Shown in pieces: positions 8,905-17,454 of a stretch of DNA of 64,000 nucleotides. The stretch's first letter is position 1; every line of letters starts with the position of its first letter. The notes under the pieces were generated by a model that was not told the origin of the DNA, did not search any database, and saw only the letters and a list, made by a program, of their open reading frames with translations. Origin of the DNA: Janibacter terrae NBRC 107853. Its GTDB lineage: Bacteria > Actinomycetota > Actinomycetes > Actinomycetales > Dermatophilaceae. Made by a program: the position numbers and the translations under genes. The stretch lies in the NCBI RefSeq assembly GCF_001591405.1, contig NZ_BCUV01000006.1:620001-684000 (forward strand), written 5' to 3'.

Positions 8905-9813
8905 TCAGGGTATCCGCTCACCCACGAGCGCCGCCCCGGCAGAGACCAACCGGGCGGTGACGAGCCGGACCGCGGCCCGCTCGGCCCGGTCGGGCCGGGA
9001 CAGCGCGACGATCCACCGGGCGGACCGCACCCCGGTGAGCGGGACGAGGGCGAGCTCGTCGGTCGTGCGGGTCGTGTACCGCGGCAGGAGCGCCAGGCCC
9101 AGCCCGGAGGCGACCAGGGCGGCGACGAGCTGGTTGTCGCGGACGCGCAGGCGCCGGTCGATGCGGCGTCCACAGGCTGCTTCGATCCGCTCGAGCACGG
9201 TGTCGAAGGGGTAGTGCTCGGGGACGGCGATCCACGTCTCGTCGACGACGTCGCGCGGTCGCAGCTCGGACCGTCCGGCGAGCGCGTGGTCCGCTGGCAC
9301 GGCGACGTCGAGCGGCTCACGCACGAGGACGGTGCTGCGCAGACCCTCGCCCCCGGCGGGGACCTCTCCCGTCAGGGAGTGGGCCACGACGATGTCGGCG
9401 TCCGCGGCCGCGGCGGCGTAGTCGTGCTCGGCGAGGTCCAGGTCGTCGATCTCGATGCTCACCGAGCTGGCGGCCAGCATCGTCAGTGCCCCGGGCAGCA
9501 GGGCCGTCAGACCGCTCGGCAGACCGGCGATCCGCACGCTCCCCACGGGCGCGCCCCGGTGCTCCTCGAGCCGCGCGGCGACCCGGGCCATGGCCGCGCT
9601 CACCTCGTCGGCGCCGTCCGCGAGCAGCGCCCCCGCCTCGGTGAGCCGCAGCCCGCGACCGTCCGGTTCCACGAGCGGCACGCCGGCAGATCGCTGCGCG
9701 GTGCGCAGCTGCTGCGACAGCGCCGACGGAGTGCGGTGCGTGGCCGCGGCAACGGCCGCCAGGCTCCCGCGCTCGCGCAGGTCCCGCAGCAGCTCGAGGT
9801 GCCGGATATCCAT
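8905..9813 (-). CDS. LysR-family transcriptional regulator
   Basis: A 302-aa DNA-binding regulator. The N-terminal helix-turn-helix covers about residues 1-60 ([17 protein letters not shown], then TPSALSQQL as recognition helix), followed by a type 2 periplasmic-binding-like effector domain (VRIAGLPSG onward). It is divergent from an EamA transporter across a ~70-bp gap, the usual LysR arrangement, so that transporter is the likely target. AGCCTA at 9820-9825 reads TAGGCT on its strand, 6 nt before the ATG, suggesting a leaderless mRNA. Confidence 0.9.
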   Translation of the reverse strand: MDIRHLELLRDLRERGSLAAVAAATHRTPSALSQQLRTAQRSAGVPLVEPDGRGLRLTEAGALLADGADEVSAAMARVAARLEEHRGAPVGSVRIAGLPSGLTALLPGALTMLAASSVSIEIDDLDLAEHDYAAAAADADIVVAHSLTGEVPAGGEGLRSTVLVREPLDVAVPADHALAGRSELRPRDVVDETWIAVPEHYPFDTVLERIEAACGRRIDRRLRVRDNQLVAALVASGLGLALLPRYTTRTTDELALVPLTGVRSARWIVALSRPDRAERAAVRLVTARLVSAGAALVGERIP

Positions 9814-9861
9814 GCAGGGAGCCTACGTGGACCGTGCACAATGATTCGCTTGTCCTGCATG
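9811..9861. promoter_or_regulatory. Inverted repeat in the LysR/EamA divergent promoter
   Basis: CATGCAGG at 9811-9818 and CCTGCATG at 9854-9861 form a perfect 8-bp dyad with 35 bp between the arms. The left arm includes the LysR start codon and abuts its -10 hexamer. CACAAT at 9837-9842 is a possible -10 for the transporter. Arm spacing of about four helical turns would suit a LysR tetramer, but binding is inferred. Confidence 0.4.
9814..9825 (-). promoter_or_regulatory. -10 element for the LysR gene, leaderless
   Basis: TAGGCT on the minus strand (AGCCTA at 9820-9825) is 6 nt before the ATG. Confidence 0.45.
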
Positions 9862-9885
9862 GTCGGGTCAGCGCACCATCAACTC

Positions 9886-10842
9886 GTGCCCGTCCGCCAC
9901 CGCCTCCTCGCCGTCGTCGTCGCCGTCCTCTGGGGCGCCAACTTCATCGCCATCCACGCCTCGCTCGAGATCTTCCCGCCCTTCTTCTGCTCGGCGCTGC
10001 GCTTCCTGCTGCTGGCGATCCCGACCATCGCCCTCGTCCCCCGCCCGCAGGTCCCCACGCGCTGGCTCGTCGGGTACGGCATCGGCTTCGGCATCCTGCA
10101 GTTCGCCTTCCTCTACCTCGCGATGGACGTCGGCATGCCGGCCGGCCTCGCGTCCCTCGTGCTGCAGAGCTCCGCGCCCTTCACCGTCGTCCTCGGCGCG
10201 GCACTTCTCGGCGAGCGCCTCTCTGCCCGCGCGGCGGCCGGGGTCGGCGTCGCCGCGCTCGGCATGGCCGTCGTCGGGTCGCAGCGCCTCGACGCGCAGG
10301 CGGGGCTCCTCCCCTTCGTCCTCACCCTGCTCGCCGGCCTGGGCTGGGCCTTCGGCAACCTCGCCTCCCGCCTGGCCGCCGCCCCCGAGCCGCTCCACCT
10401 GACGATGTGGATGACGGTGATCCCGCCGCTCCCCCTGCTCGCGGTGTCGCTGGCCGTCGAGGGCCCCGAGCGCATCGGCGCGGCCCTCGCCGACTCGATG
10501 ACCGCGGCGGCGATCCCGGCCTGGCTCGGCATGGTCTACACGACGCTCCTCGCGACGGTCGTCGGTTCGGGCATCTGGACCTGGCTCATGGCGCGCCACC
10601 CCTCGGGGACGGTCGCGCCGTTCTCGATGCTCGTCCCGGTCACCGGGCTCGGTCTGGCCTGGCTGCTCCTGGACGAGGTGCCCGCTCCGCTCGAGCTGCT
10701 CGGCGGCGTCCTCGTCGTCGGCGGGGTGCTGTGGGCCTCGCGGCCGAGCACGCGAGGTCGTCCTGGTGCATCCGGTGGCCGGATCCGCCACGAGGTGCAC
10801 GAGGACGACCTCGGGTGCACACCGGTCAGCGGATCGCGCTGA
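9886..10842 (+). CDS. EamA/DMT-family transporter
   Basis: A drug/metabolite exporter-type permease of ~318 aa with ten hydrophobic segments in two EamA repeats. It opens VPVRHRLLAVVVAVLWGANFIAIH, a classic EamA first helix. The start is uncertain: GTG 9886 fits the family length, while ATG 9859, TTG 9850 (7 nt after a CACAAT -10) and ATG 9841 are in frame upstream. No ribosome-binding site supports any of them. The last ~30 codons are not membrane-like and are encoded by a long hairpin, so the C-terminus may be an extension into a terminator. Probably controlled by the divergent LysR gene. Confidence 0.85.
   Translation: MPVRHRLLAVVVAVLWGANFIAIHASLEIFPPFFCSALRFLLLAIPTIALVPRPQVPTRWLVGYGIGFGILQFAFLYLAMDVGMPAGLASLVLQSSAPFTVVLGAALLGERLSARAAAGVGVAALGMAVVGSQRLDAQAGLLPFVLTLLAGLGWAFGNLASRLAAAPEPLHLTMWMTVIPPLPLLAVSLAVEGPERIGAALADSMTAAAIPAWLGMVYTTLLATVVGSGIWTWLMARHPSGTVAPFSMLVPVTGLGLAWLLLDEVPAPLELLGGVLVVGGVLWASRPSTRGRPGASGGRIRHEVHEDDLGCTPVSGSR
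10753..10813. terminator. Long imperfect hairpin at the EamA / sirtuin convergent ends
   Basis: The left arm starts CGAGGTCGTCCT (10753-10764) and the right arm ends AGGACGACCTCG (10802-10813). Inner pairs GTGCA/TGCAC and GTGGC/GCCAC continue the stem with small mismatched bulges. It lies inside the last codons of the EamA gene and 13 bp beyond the sirtuin stop, so it could stop transcripts from both sides. There is no U-run, as is common in high-GC actinobacteria. Confidence 0.55.
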
Positions 10843-11599
10843 CGATCTGCGCCAGGACCTGCGCGGCCGGGCCGCGCACGTGGTGGTGGCACATGTCGCT
10901 GATCTCGGTCTCGAGCGGGTTGATCTCGATGACGGTCGCCCCCTCGGCCCGCGCCATGGCGGGGTAGCCCGCGGCCGGGTAGACGATGCCCGAGGTGCCG
11001 ACGACGAGGACGACGTCGCCCGGCTCGAGGGCCTCGATCGCCGCCTCGGTCGCCTCGACCGCCTCGGGCGGCAGCAGCTCGCCGAACCACACGACGCCGG
11101 GACGCACGTCCCCTGCGCACTCGGGGCAGGTCGGCGGGTCGATCCGCTCGGTCGGCTCCGACGGCAGCGCCGGCTCCCCCGGGTACGGGCTCTCGCAGTC
11201 CGCGCACCGCAGGGCGAGCAGCGAGCCGTGGAGGTGCGCCGCCACCGGCGACCCGGCGCGCTCGTGCAGGTCGTCGACGTTCTGCGTCGAGATCGTCACC
11301 TCGCGCAGCCCGGCGAGCTCGGCGAGCGCGCGGTGGCCGGCGTTGGGCTCGACGTCGCGCACGAGCCGCATCCGCCACGCGTACCAGGCCCAGACGAAGG
11401 GAGGATCCAGCCGGAAGGCCTCGGCCGTCGCCAGCTGGCTCGGGTCGAAGGCCTCCCACAGCCCGGTCTGCGCGTCGCGGAAGGTCGGCACGCCGGACTC
11501 GGCGCTCATCCCGGCCCCGGAGAGCACGAGGACGCGGCGGGCGCCGCGCACGGCCTCGACCACGGCGTCAGGGACCTGGTGCGGGTCGGTGTCGGTCAT
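10826..11599 (-). CDS. NAD-dependent protein deacylase (sirtuin, class III-like)
   Basis: Removes acyl groups from lysine using NAD+. The 257-aa protein carries GAGMSAESGVPTFRD (NAD site, about residues 28-42), TQNVDDLHERAG and the catalytic His in AHLHG, a Cys4 zinc site (CADC ... CPEC), and GTSGIVYPAAGYP. The YxxR pair in WYAWRMR is the feature associated with desuccinylase/demalonylase activity in SIRT5 and CobB. Its ATG overlaps the stop of the GNAT gene (ATGA), coupling an acylating-type enzyme with a deacylase. It is convergent with the EamA gene, the stops overlapping by 17 bp. Confidence 0.92.
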   Translation of the reverse strand: MTDTDPHQVPDAVVEAVRGARRVLVLSGAGMSAESGVPTFRDAQTGLWEAFDPSQLATAEAFRLDPPFVWAWYAWRMRLVRDVEPNAGHRALAELAGLREVTISTQNVDDLHERAGSPVAAHLHGSLLALRCADCESPYPGEPALPSEPTERIDPPTCPECAGDVRPGVVWFGELLPPEAVEATEAAIEALEPGDVVLVVGTSGIVYPAAGYPAMARAEGATVIEINPLETEISDMCHHHVRGPAAQVLAQIVSAIR

Positions 11600-12471
11600 G
11601 AGTCCTCCGGGATCGCGGGTTGCTCGTAGAGGGCGCGGGTGCCGCGGTGACGGAAGCCGAGGCGTTCGTACAGGGCGCGCGCCGGGTTCTGGCAGCCGAC
11701 GGCCAACCAGACCACCTCGGCCCCGCGGCGCTGCACGGCGGTCAGGGAGCGCGCGACGAGGTGGGCACCCAGGCCCTTGCCGCGCCACTCGGGCACGACG
11801 CCGACCTCCTCGATCCACCCGTCGGAGAGGGTGACGAAGCCGGCGACGTGGCCCGCTCGGTCCATGGCGACACGGGAGTCCTCGGGCTGGAACCCCCGCT
11901 GCTCGCGCAGCCAGCGGCCCCAGGCCCGCGAGCTGCCCTCGTCGTACCCGGGCTGGTCGGCGAAGGACGCCGCGTACGCGTGCCGGAAGGCCTCGGAGGT
12001 GTCGTCGGTGAAGGGCAGCGTCACGACGTCGTCGGGTCGACGCACGACGGGGATGCTGCGCAGGCTGTGGCGCATGATCGTCTCCGCGAAGACCCGGTGC
12101 AGCCCGAGGTCGGCGAGGAGCGTCTCGGCCTCGGGGCTCACCGAGTCGAGGACGAACCGGACCGGCCCGACCGAGTGGGCCAGGACCCACTCGGCGAGCT
12201 CGCCCCCGATCCCCTGCCCCATCACCGCCGGGTCGACGAGCCCGGTCGCCGTGCGTCCGTCCGCGGCACTCAGGCCGATCGCCGCCGCGGCGACGACGTC
12301 ACCGAGCTCGTCCCGCCCGCAGATCGCGACGTCGGTGACGAGGCTGTCGCGCAGGTGGTCGCGGTCCGCGAGGTCGGGCAACCCGCCGTCCCTCGCGAGG
12401 CAGGCCGTGCCCAGCCGCACGAGCGCGTCGAGGTCGGCCTCCGTGGTCGGCGACCACTGCAGCGTGCCCAT
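11596..12471 (-). CDS. Tandem GNAT-domain N-acetyltransferase
   Basis: A 291-aa protein with two GNAT folds. The C-terminal one (from about residue 150) is canonical, with VEEVGV-like beta4 (IEEVGVVPEWRGKGLG) supplying the acetyl-CoA-binding Q/RxxGxG/A loop, then NPARALYERLGF. The N-terminal one (VDPAVMGQGIGGEL) is more degenerate. The tandem layout recalls mycothiol synthase MshD, but nothing here proves that substrate. It lies 14 bp after poxB and overlaps the sirtuin gene, so protein or small-molecule acetylation linked to acetate metabolism is plausible. Confidence 0.8.
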   Translation of the reverse strand: MGTLQWSPTTEADLDALVRLGTACLARDGGLPDLADRDHLRDSLVTDVAICGRDELGDVVAAAAIGLSAADGRTATGLVDPAVMGQGIGGELAEWVLAHSVGPVRFVLDSVSPEAETLLADLGLHRVFAETIMRHSLRSIPVVRRPDDVVTLPFTDDTSEAFRHAYAASFADQPGYDEGSSRAWGRWLREQRGFQPEDSRVAMDRAGHVAGFVTLSDGWIEEVGVVPEWRGKGLGAHLVARSLTAVQRRGAEVVWLAVGCQNPARALYERLGFRHRGTRALYEQPAIPEDS

Positions 12472-12485
12472 GGACCCGGGCCCCC

Positions 12486-14228
12486 TCAGAAGATCTGACG
12501 CAGGTTGGCACGGGAGAGGTCGAGCAGCTCGTCGCCACGCCCGGACATGACGGTCCGCAGCGCGTACAGGGTGAAGCCCTTGACCTGCTCGGCGGAGATC
12601 GCCGGCGGGATCGTCAGCTCCTGCCGCTCGGTGACCACGTCGACGAGCGCGGGACCGTCGTGCGCGAAGGCCTCGCGCAGGCTGGTCTCGAGGTCGCTCG
12701 TCTCGGTGACCCGCCAGCCCCTGATCCCGCAGGCCTGCGCGACCTGGGCGAAGTCGGGGTTGTCCAGGTCGGTCCCGAAGCCGGGGAGCCCGGCGGCCTT
12801 CATCTCGAGCTCGACGAAGTTGAGCGAGGAGTTGTTAAGCACGACGATCTTGATCGGCAGGTCGTGCTGGCGCACCGTGAGCAGCTCGCCGAGCATCATC
12901 GCCAGGCCCCCGTCGCCGCTCAGGGTGACGACCTGGCGCCCAGGGCAGGCCAGCTGCGCGCCGATCGCGTGCGGCACCGCGTTGGCCATCGACCCGTGGA
13001 TGAAGGAACCGATGAGCCGGCGGTCGCCTCGGCACTGGAGGTACCGGGCCGCGTAGACGACGGGCGAGCCGACGTCGGGGATGAAGACCGCGTCGTCCGC
13101 GGCGATCTCGTCGACGAGCCGGGCGAGGTACTGGGGGTGGATCGGCTGGGACCTCTTGCCGAAGAGCCCCTTCCTGGGCGGCTCGGCGAGCTCGTCGAGC
13201 CTGTCGCGGGTCCTGCCGTAGTGCTCGAGCGAGTCCTCGAGGTGGCGTCGGTCGGTGGCGCGGTCGAGCAGCGGCAGCAGCGCGCGGACCGTGTCGCCGA
13301 CGTCCCCGACGAGACCCAGCTCGAGCGGGACGCGGCGACCGAGGCGCTCGCCGCGCAGGTCGACCTGGATGAACCGCGCGCCCTGCGGGTAGAACTGCCG
13401 GTACGGGAAGTCCGTCCCGAGCATGAGCACGGTCTCGGCCTCCTCCATCGCCCGGTACCCCGAGGCGAACCCGAGGAGCCCGGTGAGCCCGACGTCGAAG
13501 GGGTTGTCCCCCTCGATGTCCTGCTTGGAGCGAAGGGTGTGCACCACCGGGGCCGCGAGCAGGTCCGCGAGTGCGAGGACGTCGTCCTTGGCGCCGGCCG
13601 CGCCGGCGCCGACGAGCAGGGTCGTGCGCCGGGAGCCCCCGAGGAGGTCGGCGGCGCGCTGCAGCTGGGCCGCGTCGGGGACGACCTGCGCGCGGGCGCG
13701 CTCGAGGACCGTCACGCGCTCGTCGGTGGCCTCGGCCTGGGCGACGTCGCCGGGGACCACGAGCACGGCGACCCCGCGCTCCTGGATCGCCGCGCGCATC
13801 GCGGTCTCGAGCATCCGGGGCATCTGCGAGGGCTCGGAGACCATCTCGCACCAGACGCTGCACTCCTGGAAGAGGTGCTGCGGGTGGGTCTCCTGGAAGT
13901 ACCCGCTGCCGATCTCGGCGCTCGGGATCTGCGCGGCGATCGCCAGGACCGGGACCCGGCTGCGGTGGGCGTCGAAGAGTCCGTTGACGAGGTGGAGGTT
14001 GCCCGGGCCGCAGGAGCCGAGGACGACCGCGAGCTCCCCGGTCAGCTCGGCGTCGGCGGCCGCGGCGAAGGCGCCGGCCTCCTCGTGGCGCACCAGCCGC
14101 CAGTCCATCCCCCCGTCCCGTCGCATCGCCTCGGTGAACCCGTTGAGGGAGTCACCCGGCACCCCGTAGGCGCGGGTGACGCCGTTGGCCCGCAGGGTCG
14201 CGATGACGTTGTCGGCGATGGTGCCCAT
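12486..14228 (-). CDS. poxB: Thiamine-diphosphate-dependent pyruvate dehydrogenase (quinone)/pyruvate oxidase
   Basis: Oxidatively decarboxylates pyruvate to acetate, passing electrons to quinone via FAD (family knowledge). The 580-aa protein has the three ThDP-enzyme domains: N-terminal Pyr domain (YGVPGDSLNGF with RHEEAGAFAAAA, whose Glu activates ThDP), a central FAD domain (LLVGAGAAGAKDD), and a C-terminal PP domain with SGDGGLAMMLGE (about residue 435) and NNSSLNFVELE, the Mg-ThDP motif. ATG at 14228 has an excellent AGGAGG 4 nt upstream. It leads a poxB-GNAT-sirtuin unit. Acetolactate synthase is less likely given the MDR neighbour and PoxB-like N-terminus. Confidence 0.9.
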   Translation of the reverse strand: MGTIADNVIATLRANGVTRAYGVPGDSLNGFTEAMRRDGGMDWRLVRHEEAGAFAAAADAELTGELAVVLGSCGPGNLHLVNGLFDAHRSRVPVLAIAAQIPSAEIGSGYFQETHPQHLFQECSVWCEMVSEPSQMPRMLETAMRAAIQERGVAVLVVPGDVAQAEATDERVTVLERARAQVVPDAAQLQRAADLLGGSRRTTLLVGAGAAGAKDDVLALADLLAAPVVHTLRSKQDIEGDNPFDVGLTGLLGFASGYRAMEEAETVLMLGTDFPYRQFYPQGARFIQVDLRGERLGRRVPLELGLVGDVGDTVRALLPLLDRATDRRHLEDSLEHYGRTRDRLDELAEPPRKGLFGKRSQPIHPQYLARLVDEIAADDAVFIPDVGSPVVYAARYLQCRGDRRLIGSFIHGSMANAVPHAIGAQLACPGRQVVTLSGDGGLAMMLGELLTVRQHDLPIKIVVLNNSSLNFVELEMKAAGLPGFGTDLDNPDFAQVAQACGIRGWRVTETSDLETSLREAFAHDGPALVDVVTERQELTIPPAISAEQVKGFTLYALRTVMSGRGDELLDLSRANLRQIF

Positions 14229-14379
14229 GGCGCCTCCTGTGCTCGACGAGGATCGTGGCCACCACGCTATCCCGACGCACGGGGGCTCACGGTCGCTGCG
14301 CGACCTGCACCCCCGTGGACCCCGACCACCCGCAGTGACAGAGTGGGGACGAGCGACCCGACCCGAGAGGAGCGCACCG

Positions 14380-15351
14380 ATGCGCGCCGTGTACGCCGAG
14401 AGCTTCAGCACCGCCGACCCGCTGTCCGGACTGGTGGTCGGCGAGCGCCCCGACCCGCAGGTCCCCGAGGGCTGGACGCGGGTCGCCGTCAAGGCGGCCG
14501 CGCTCAACCACCACGACCTGTGGTCGCTGCGCGGGGTGGGGCTGAAGGAGGACGCGCTGCCGATGATCCTCGGCTGCGACGCCGCGGGCACCGACGAGGA
14601 CGGCAACGAGGTCGTCGTCCACGCGATCATCAACGACCCGCACTTCACCGGCGCCGACGAGACGACCGACCCGCGCCGCTCGCTGCTCTCCGAGCGCCAT
14701 CAGGGCACCTTCGCCGACACCGTCGTCGTCCCGCGTCGCAACCTCGTGCCGAAGCCGGCCGGGCTGTCGATGACCGAGGCCGCCTGCCTGCCCACGGCAT
14801 GGCTGACCGCCTACCGCATGCTCTTCGTCCGTGGCGGTCTGCGCCCCGGTGAGAGCGTGCTGGTCCAGGGCAGCGGTGGTGGCGTCGCGACGGCGCTGAT
14901 CATCCTCGCCCGCGCGGCCGGGCTGCGCGTGTACGCCACCTCGCGCGACGAGGCCAAGCGGGCGCACGCCCTGCAGATCGGCGCCCACGAGGTCTTCGCG
15001 TCAGGCGAGCGGCTACCGGTCAAGGTCGATGCGGTCATGGAGACGGTCGGGCGGGCGACGTGGTCGCACTCGATCCGCTCGCTGCGTCCGGGTGGCCGCA
15101 TCGTCATCTCGGGCACGACGAGCGGGCCGCGGCCCGACGACGCGGAGCTGACCCGCATCTTCTTCCTGCAGCTGAGCGTCATCGGCTCCACCATGGGCAC
15201 CCGTGACGAGCTGGGTCAGCTCGTGCAGCTGCTGGAGTCCACCGGCTCGCGTCCGCTCATCCACTCCGAGCTGCCGCTCGAGCAGGCCCGCGACGGGTTC
15301 GCCGCGATGGAGTCCGGCGAGATCATGGGCAAGATCGTCTTCACCCTCTGA
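14380..15351 (+). CDS. MDR-superfamily oxidoreductase (quinone reductase / zinc-type alcohol dehydrogenase-like)
   Basis: A 323-aa medium-chain dehydrogenase/reductase using NAD(P)H. GroES-like N-terminal domain (KAAALNHHDLWSLRG), then CDAAGTDEDGNEV, and a Rossmann domain with VLVQGSGGGVATALI (about residues 162-176). Zinc ligands of true alcohol dehydrogenases are not clearly conserved, pointing to quinone/enoyl reductase-like chemistry. ATG at 14380 follows GAGAGGAG by 7 nt. It is divergent from poxB across ~150 bp and convergent with the GNAT gene 9 bp away. Confidence 0.85.
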   Translation: MRAVYAESFSTADPLSGLVVGERPDPQVPEGWTRVAVKAAALNHHDLWSLRGVGLKEDALPMILGCDAAGTDEDGNEVVVHAIINDPHFTGADETTDPRRSLLSERHQGTFADTVVVPRRNLVPKPAGLSMTEAACLPTAWLTAYRMLFVRGGLRPGESVLVQGSGGGVATALIILARAAGLRVYATSRDEAKRAHALQIGAHEVFASGERLPVKVDAVMETVGRATWSHSIRSLRPGGRIVISGTTSGPRPDDAELTRIFFLQLSVIGSTMGTRDELGQLVQLLESTGSRPLIHSELPLEQARDGFAAMESGEIMGKIVFTL

Positions 15352-15359
15352 CCGCCGCC

Positions 15360-16205
15360 TCAGAAGAGGATCGTCGAGAAGGTCCCGATCCGCTCCATGC
15401 CGATCCGTCGGTAGGTGGCGATCGCCGGGGCGTTGTAGTCGTTGACGTAGAGCGTGCCCAGGGGCGCGTGGTCGCTCATCGCCTGCTCGAGGGCGGCAGC
15501 CATCATGGGGGCGGCGAGCCCCTGCCCGCGCAGCTCGGGCGCGAGCCACACGCCCTGGATCTGGCTGGCCCCGAGCGCCACCGAGCCGACGTCGGCCTTG
15601 AAGATCACCCGTCCGCCCTCGACGACGACATAGGTCCGGCCCGCGCGGACCAGGCGCCAGATCGAGTCGCGGTAGAACGCGGGGCTGCCCGTGTAGGGCC
15701 GGTAGCCGATCTCCTGGGTGAACATGTGCTCGGCTGCGGGCAGCACGAGGTCGACCTCGTCGACGCGGGCCGGCCGCACCCGAGGGTCCAGCTCCACGCC
15801 GAGGGACGAAGGGGGTGTCCGCGTCGCCATGAGCGGCTGCTCGCCCCGGATGGCGCGGGGCTGGGGGAAGGCCGCACCGGCCTCGCGCCACAGGCCGGCC
15901 ACCTCGTCGCGCGGTCCGAGGAAGGAGGCGCAGCGGCGCCGCACCTTGCGCACGTGGGCGGCCAGCGCGGGCCAGCTCTGCGCGCTCGTGCCGACGGGCA
16001 CGACATTGGCGACGCTCCACACGAGGGCGGACAGACGCCCTTCGTCGAACCAGCCGTACGCGGAGGTCGAGCCGGAGCCGAGGCCACCGTCGAGGATGCG
16101 GCTGGCCACGAAGACGTGGGACGCGGGGTCCCGCGCGCACAGGTCCAGGGCCGCATCGACGTCGTCGGGGCCGAGGAGCCGGGTGGGTTGGCGGGTGCGC
16201 AGCAC
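15360..16205 (-). CDS. GNAT-family acetyltransferase with N-terminal DUF4081-like domain
   Basis: A 281-aa protein. The first half (about residues 1-130) matches the DUF4081-type region of mycobacterial Rv2867c; the second half is a GNAT domain with QGVWLAPELRGQGLAAPMMAA (acetyl-CoA loop) and VNDYNAPAIATYRRIGM. Its place directly after ispG, rip1 and dxr is the same as Rv2867c in Mycobacterium, which supports orthology; its function is unproven. The GTG start lies 6 nt from TAGGCT on its strand (16212-16217), so it probably also has its own leaderless promoter. Confidence 0.85.
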   Translation of the reverse strand: MLRTRQPTRLLGPDDVDAALDLCARDPASHVFVASRILDGGLGSGSTSAYGWFDEGRLSALVWSVANVVPVGTSAQSWPALAAHVRKVRRRCASFLGPRDEVAGLWREAGAAFPQPRAIRGEQPLMATRTPPSSLGVELDPRVRPARVDEVDLVLPAAEHMFTQEIGYRPYTGSPAFYRDSIWRLVRAGRTYVVVEGGRVIFKADVGSVALGASQIQGVWLAPELRGQGLAAPMMAAALEQAMSDHAPLGTLYVNDYNAPAIATYRRIGMERIGTFSTILF

Positions 16206-16217
16206 CTCGTCAGCCTA
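16206..16217 (-). promoter_or_regulatory. -10 element for the DUF4081-GNAT gene, leaderless
   Basis: TAGGCT on the minus strand (AGCCTA at 16212-16217), 6 nt before GTG 16205. Confidence 0.45.
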
Positions 16218-16250
16218 GTGATCCCGCGGGCGCCGTGCGTGGCGGAGAGG

Positions 16251-17408
16251 TCAGCTGACCGTCACGGTCGCGCCCGACTCCTCGCCGTCGAGGGGCTCGC
16301 CCATCTCCTCGGCGATGCGCATGGCCTCCTCGATGAGGGTCTCGACGATCTGGCTCTCGGGGACGGTCTTGATGACCTCGCCCTTGACGAAGATCTGGCC
16401 CTTGCCGTTGCCGGAGGCGACGCCCAGGTCGGCCTCACGGGCCTCCCCCGGGCCGTTGACGACGCAGCCCATGACGGCCACCCGCAGGGGGACCGTCATG
16501 CCCTCGAGGCCGGCGGTCACCTCGTCGGCGAGCTTGTAGACGTCGACCTGCGCGCGGCCGCAGCTCGGGCAGGAGACGATCTCGAGCTTGCGCGGGCGCA
16601 GGCCCAGGGACTGCAGGATCTGCTGGCCGACCTTGACCTCCTCGACCGGGGGGGCCGAGAGGGAGACGCGGATGGTGTCGCCGATGCCCCGGGAGAGCAA
16701 CGCACCGAAGGCGGTCGCGGACTTGATCGTGCCCTGGAAGGCGGGGCCGGCCTCGGTGACGCCGAGGTGCAGCGGCCAGTCACCGGCCTCGGCGAGCAGC
16801 TCGTAGGCGCGCACCATCGTCACCGGGTCGTTGTGCTTGACCGAGATCTTGAAGTCGTGGAAGTCGTGCTCCTCGAAGAGGCCCGCCTCCCAGACCGCCG
16901 ACTCGACGAGCGCCTCGGGGGTGGCCCGGCCGTACTTCTCGAGCAGCCGCTTGTCGAGGCTGCCGGCGTTGACGCCGATGCGGATCGAGGTGCCGTGGTC
17001 CTTGGCCGCCCTGGCGATCTCCTTGACCTGGTCGTCGAACTTGCGGATGTTGCCCGGGTTGACCCGCACGGCGGCGCACCCGGCCTCGATGGCCTGGAAG
17101 ACGTACTTCGGCTGGAAGTGGATGTCGGCGATGACCGGGATCTGGCTGTGCCGGGCGATCTCGGCGAGCGCGTCGGCGTCGTCCTGGCTGGGGCAGGCCA
17201 CGCGCACGATGTCGCAGCCCGCGGCCGTCAGCTCGGCGATCTGCTGCAGGGTCGTGTTGACGTCGGACGTCAGCGTCGTCGTCATCGACTGCACCGAGAT
17301 CGGCGACTCGCTGCCGACGCCGACCGAGCCGACCTTGATCTGGCGGGTCGGGCGGCGGGGGGCGAGCACGGGGGCCGGGGCCTTGGGCATGCCGAGGGAG
17401 ACGCTCAT
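16251..17408 (-). CDS. ispG: (E)-4-hydroxy-3-methylbut-2-enyl-diphosphate synthase
   Basis: A [4Fe-4S] enzyme converting MEcPP to HMBPP in the MEP isoprenoid pathway. The 385-aa protein has the TIM-barrel start ([13 protein letters not shown]), PVIADIHF and RVNPGNI, then the cluster-binding C-terminal domain with CPSCGR and [10 protein letters not shown] supplying three Cys, as in the family. It is grouped with dxr of the same pathway. CATAAT lies 6 nt before the ATG (17415-17420 on the plus strand), an almost perfect -10, so ispG likely has its own leaderless promoter besides read-through from rip1. Confidence 0.97.
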   Translation of the reverse strand: MSVSLGMPKAPAPVLAPRRPTRQIKVGSVGVGSESPISVQSMTTTLTSDVNTTLQQIAELTAAGCDIVRVACPSQDDADALAEIARHSQIPVIADIHFQPKYVFQAIEAGCAAVRVNPGNIRKFDDQVKEIARAAKDHGTSIRIGVNAGSLDKRLLEKYGRATPEALVESAVWEAGLFEEHDFHDFKISVKHNDPVTMVRAYELLAEAGDWPLHLGVTEAGPAFQGTIKSATAFGALLSRGIGDTIRVSLSAPPVEEVKVGQQILQSLGLRPRKLEIVSCPSCGRAQVDVYKLADEVTAGLEGMTVPLRVAVMGCVVNGPGEAREADLGVASGNGKGQIFVKGEVIKTVPESQIVETLIEEAMRIAEEMGEPLDGEESGATVTVS

Positions 17409-17420
17409 GCACCCATTATG
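17409..17420 (-). promoter_or_regulatory. -10 element for ispG, leaderless
   Basis: CATAAT on the minus strand (ATTATG at 17415-17420), 6 nt before ATG 17408. One of the best -10 matches in the window. Confidence 0.5.
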
Positions 17421-17454
17421 CGACCTGGTCTCTGGGTGTCCCCTGTGGGACCCG

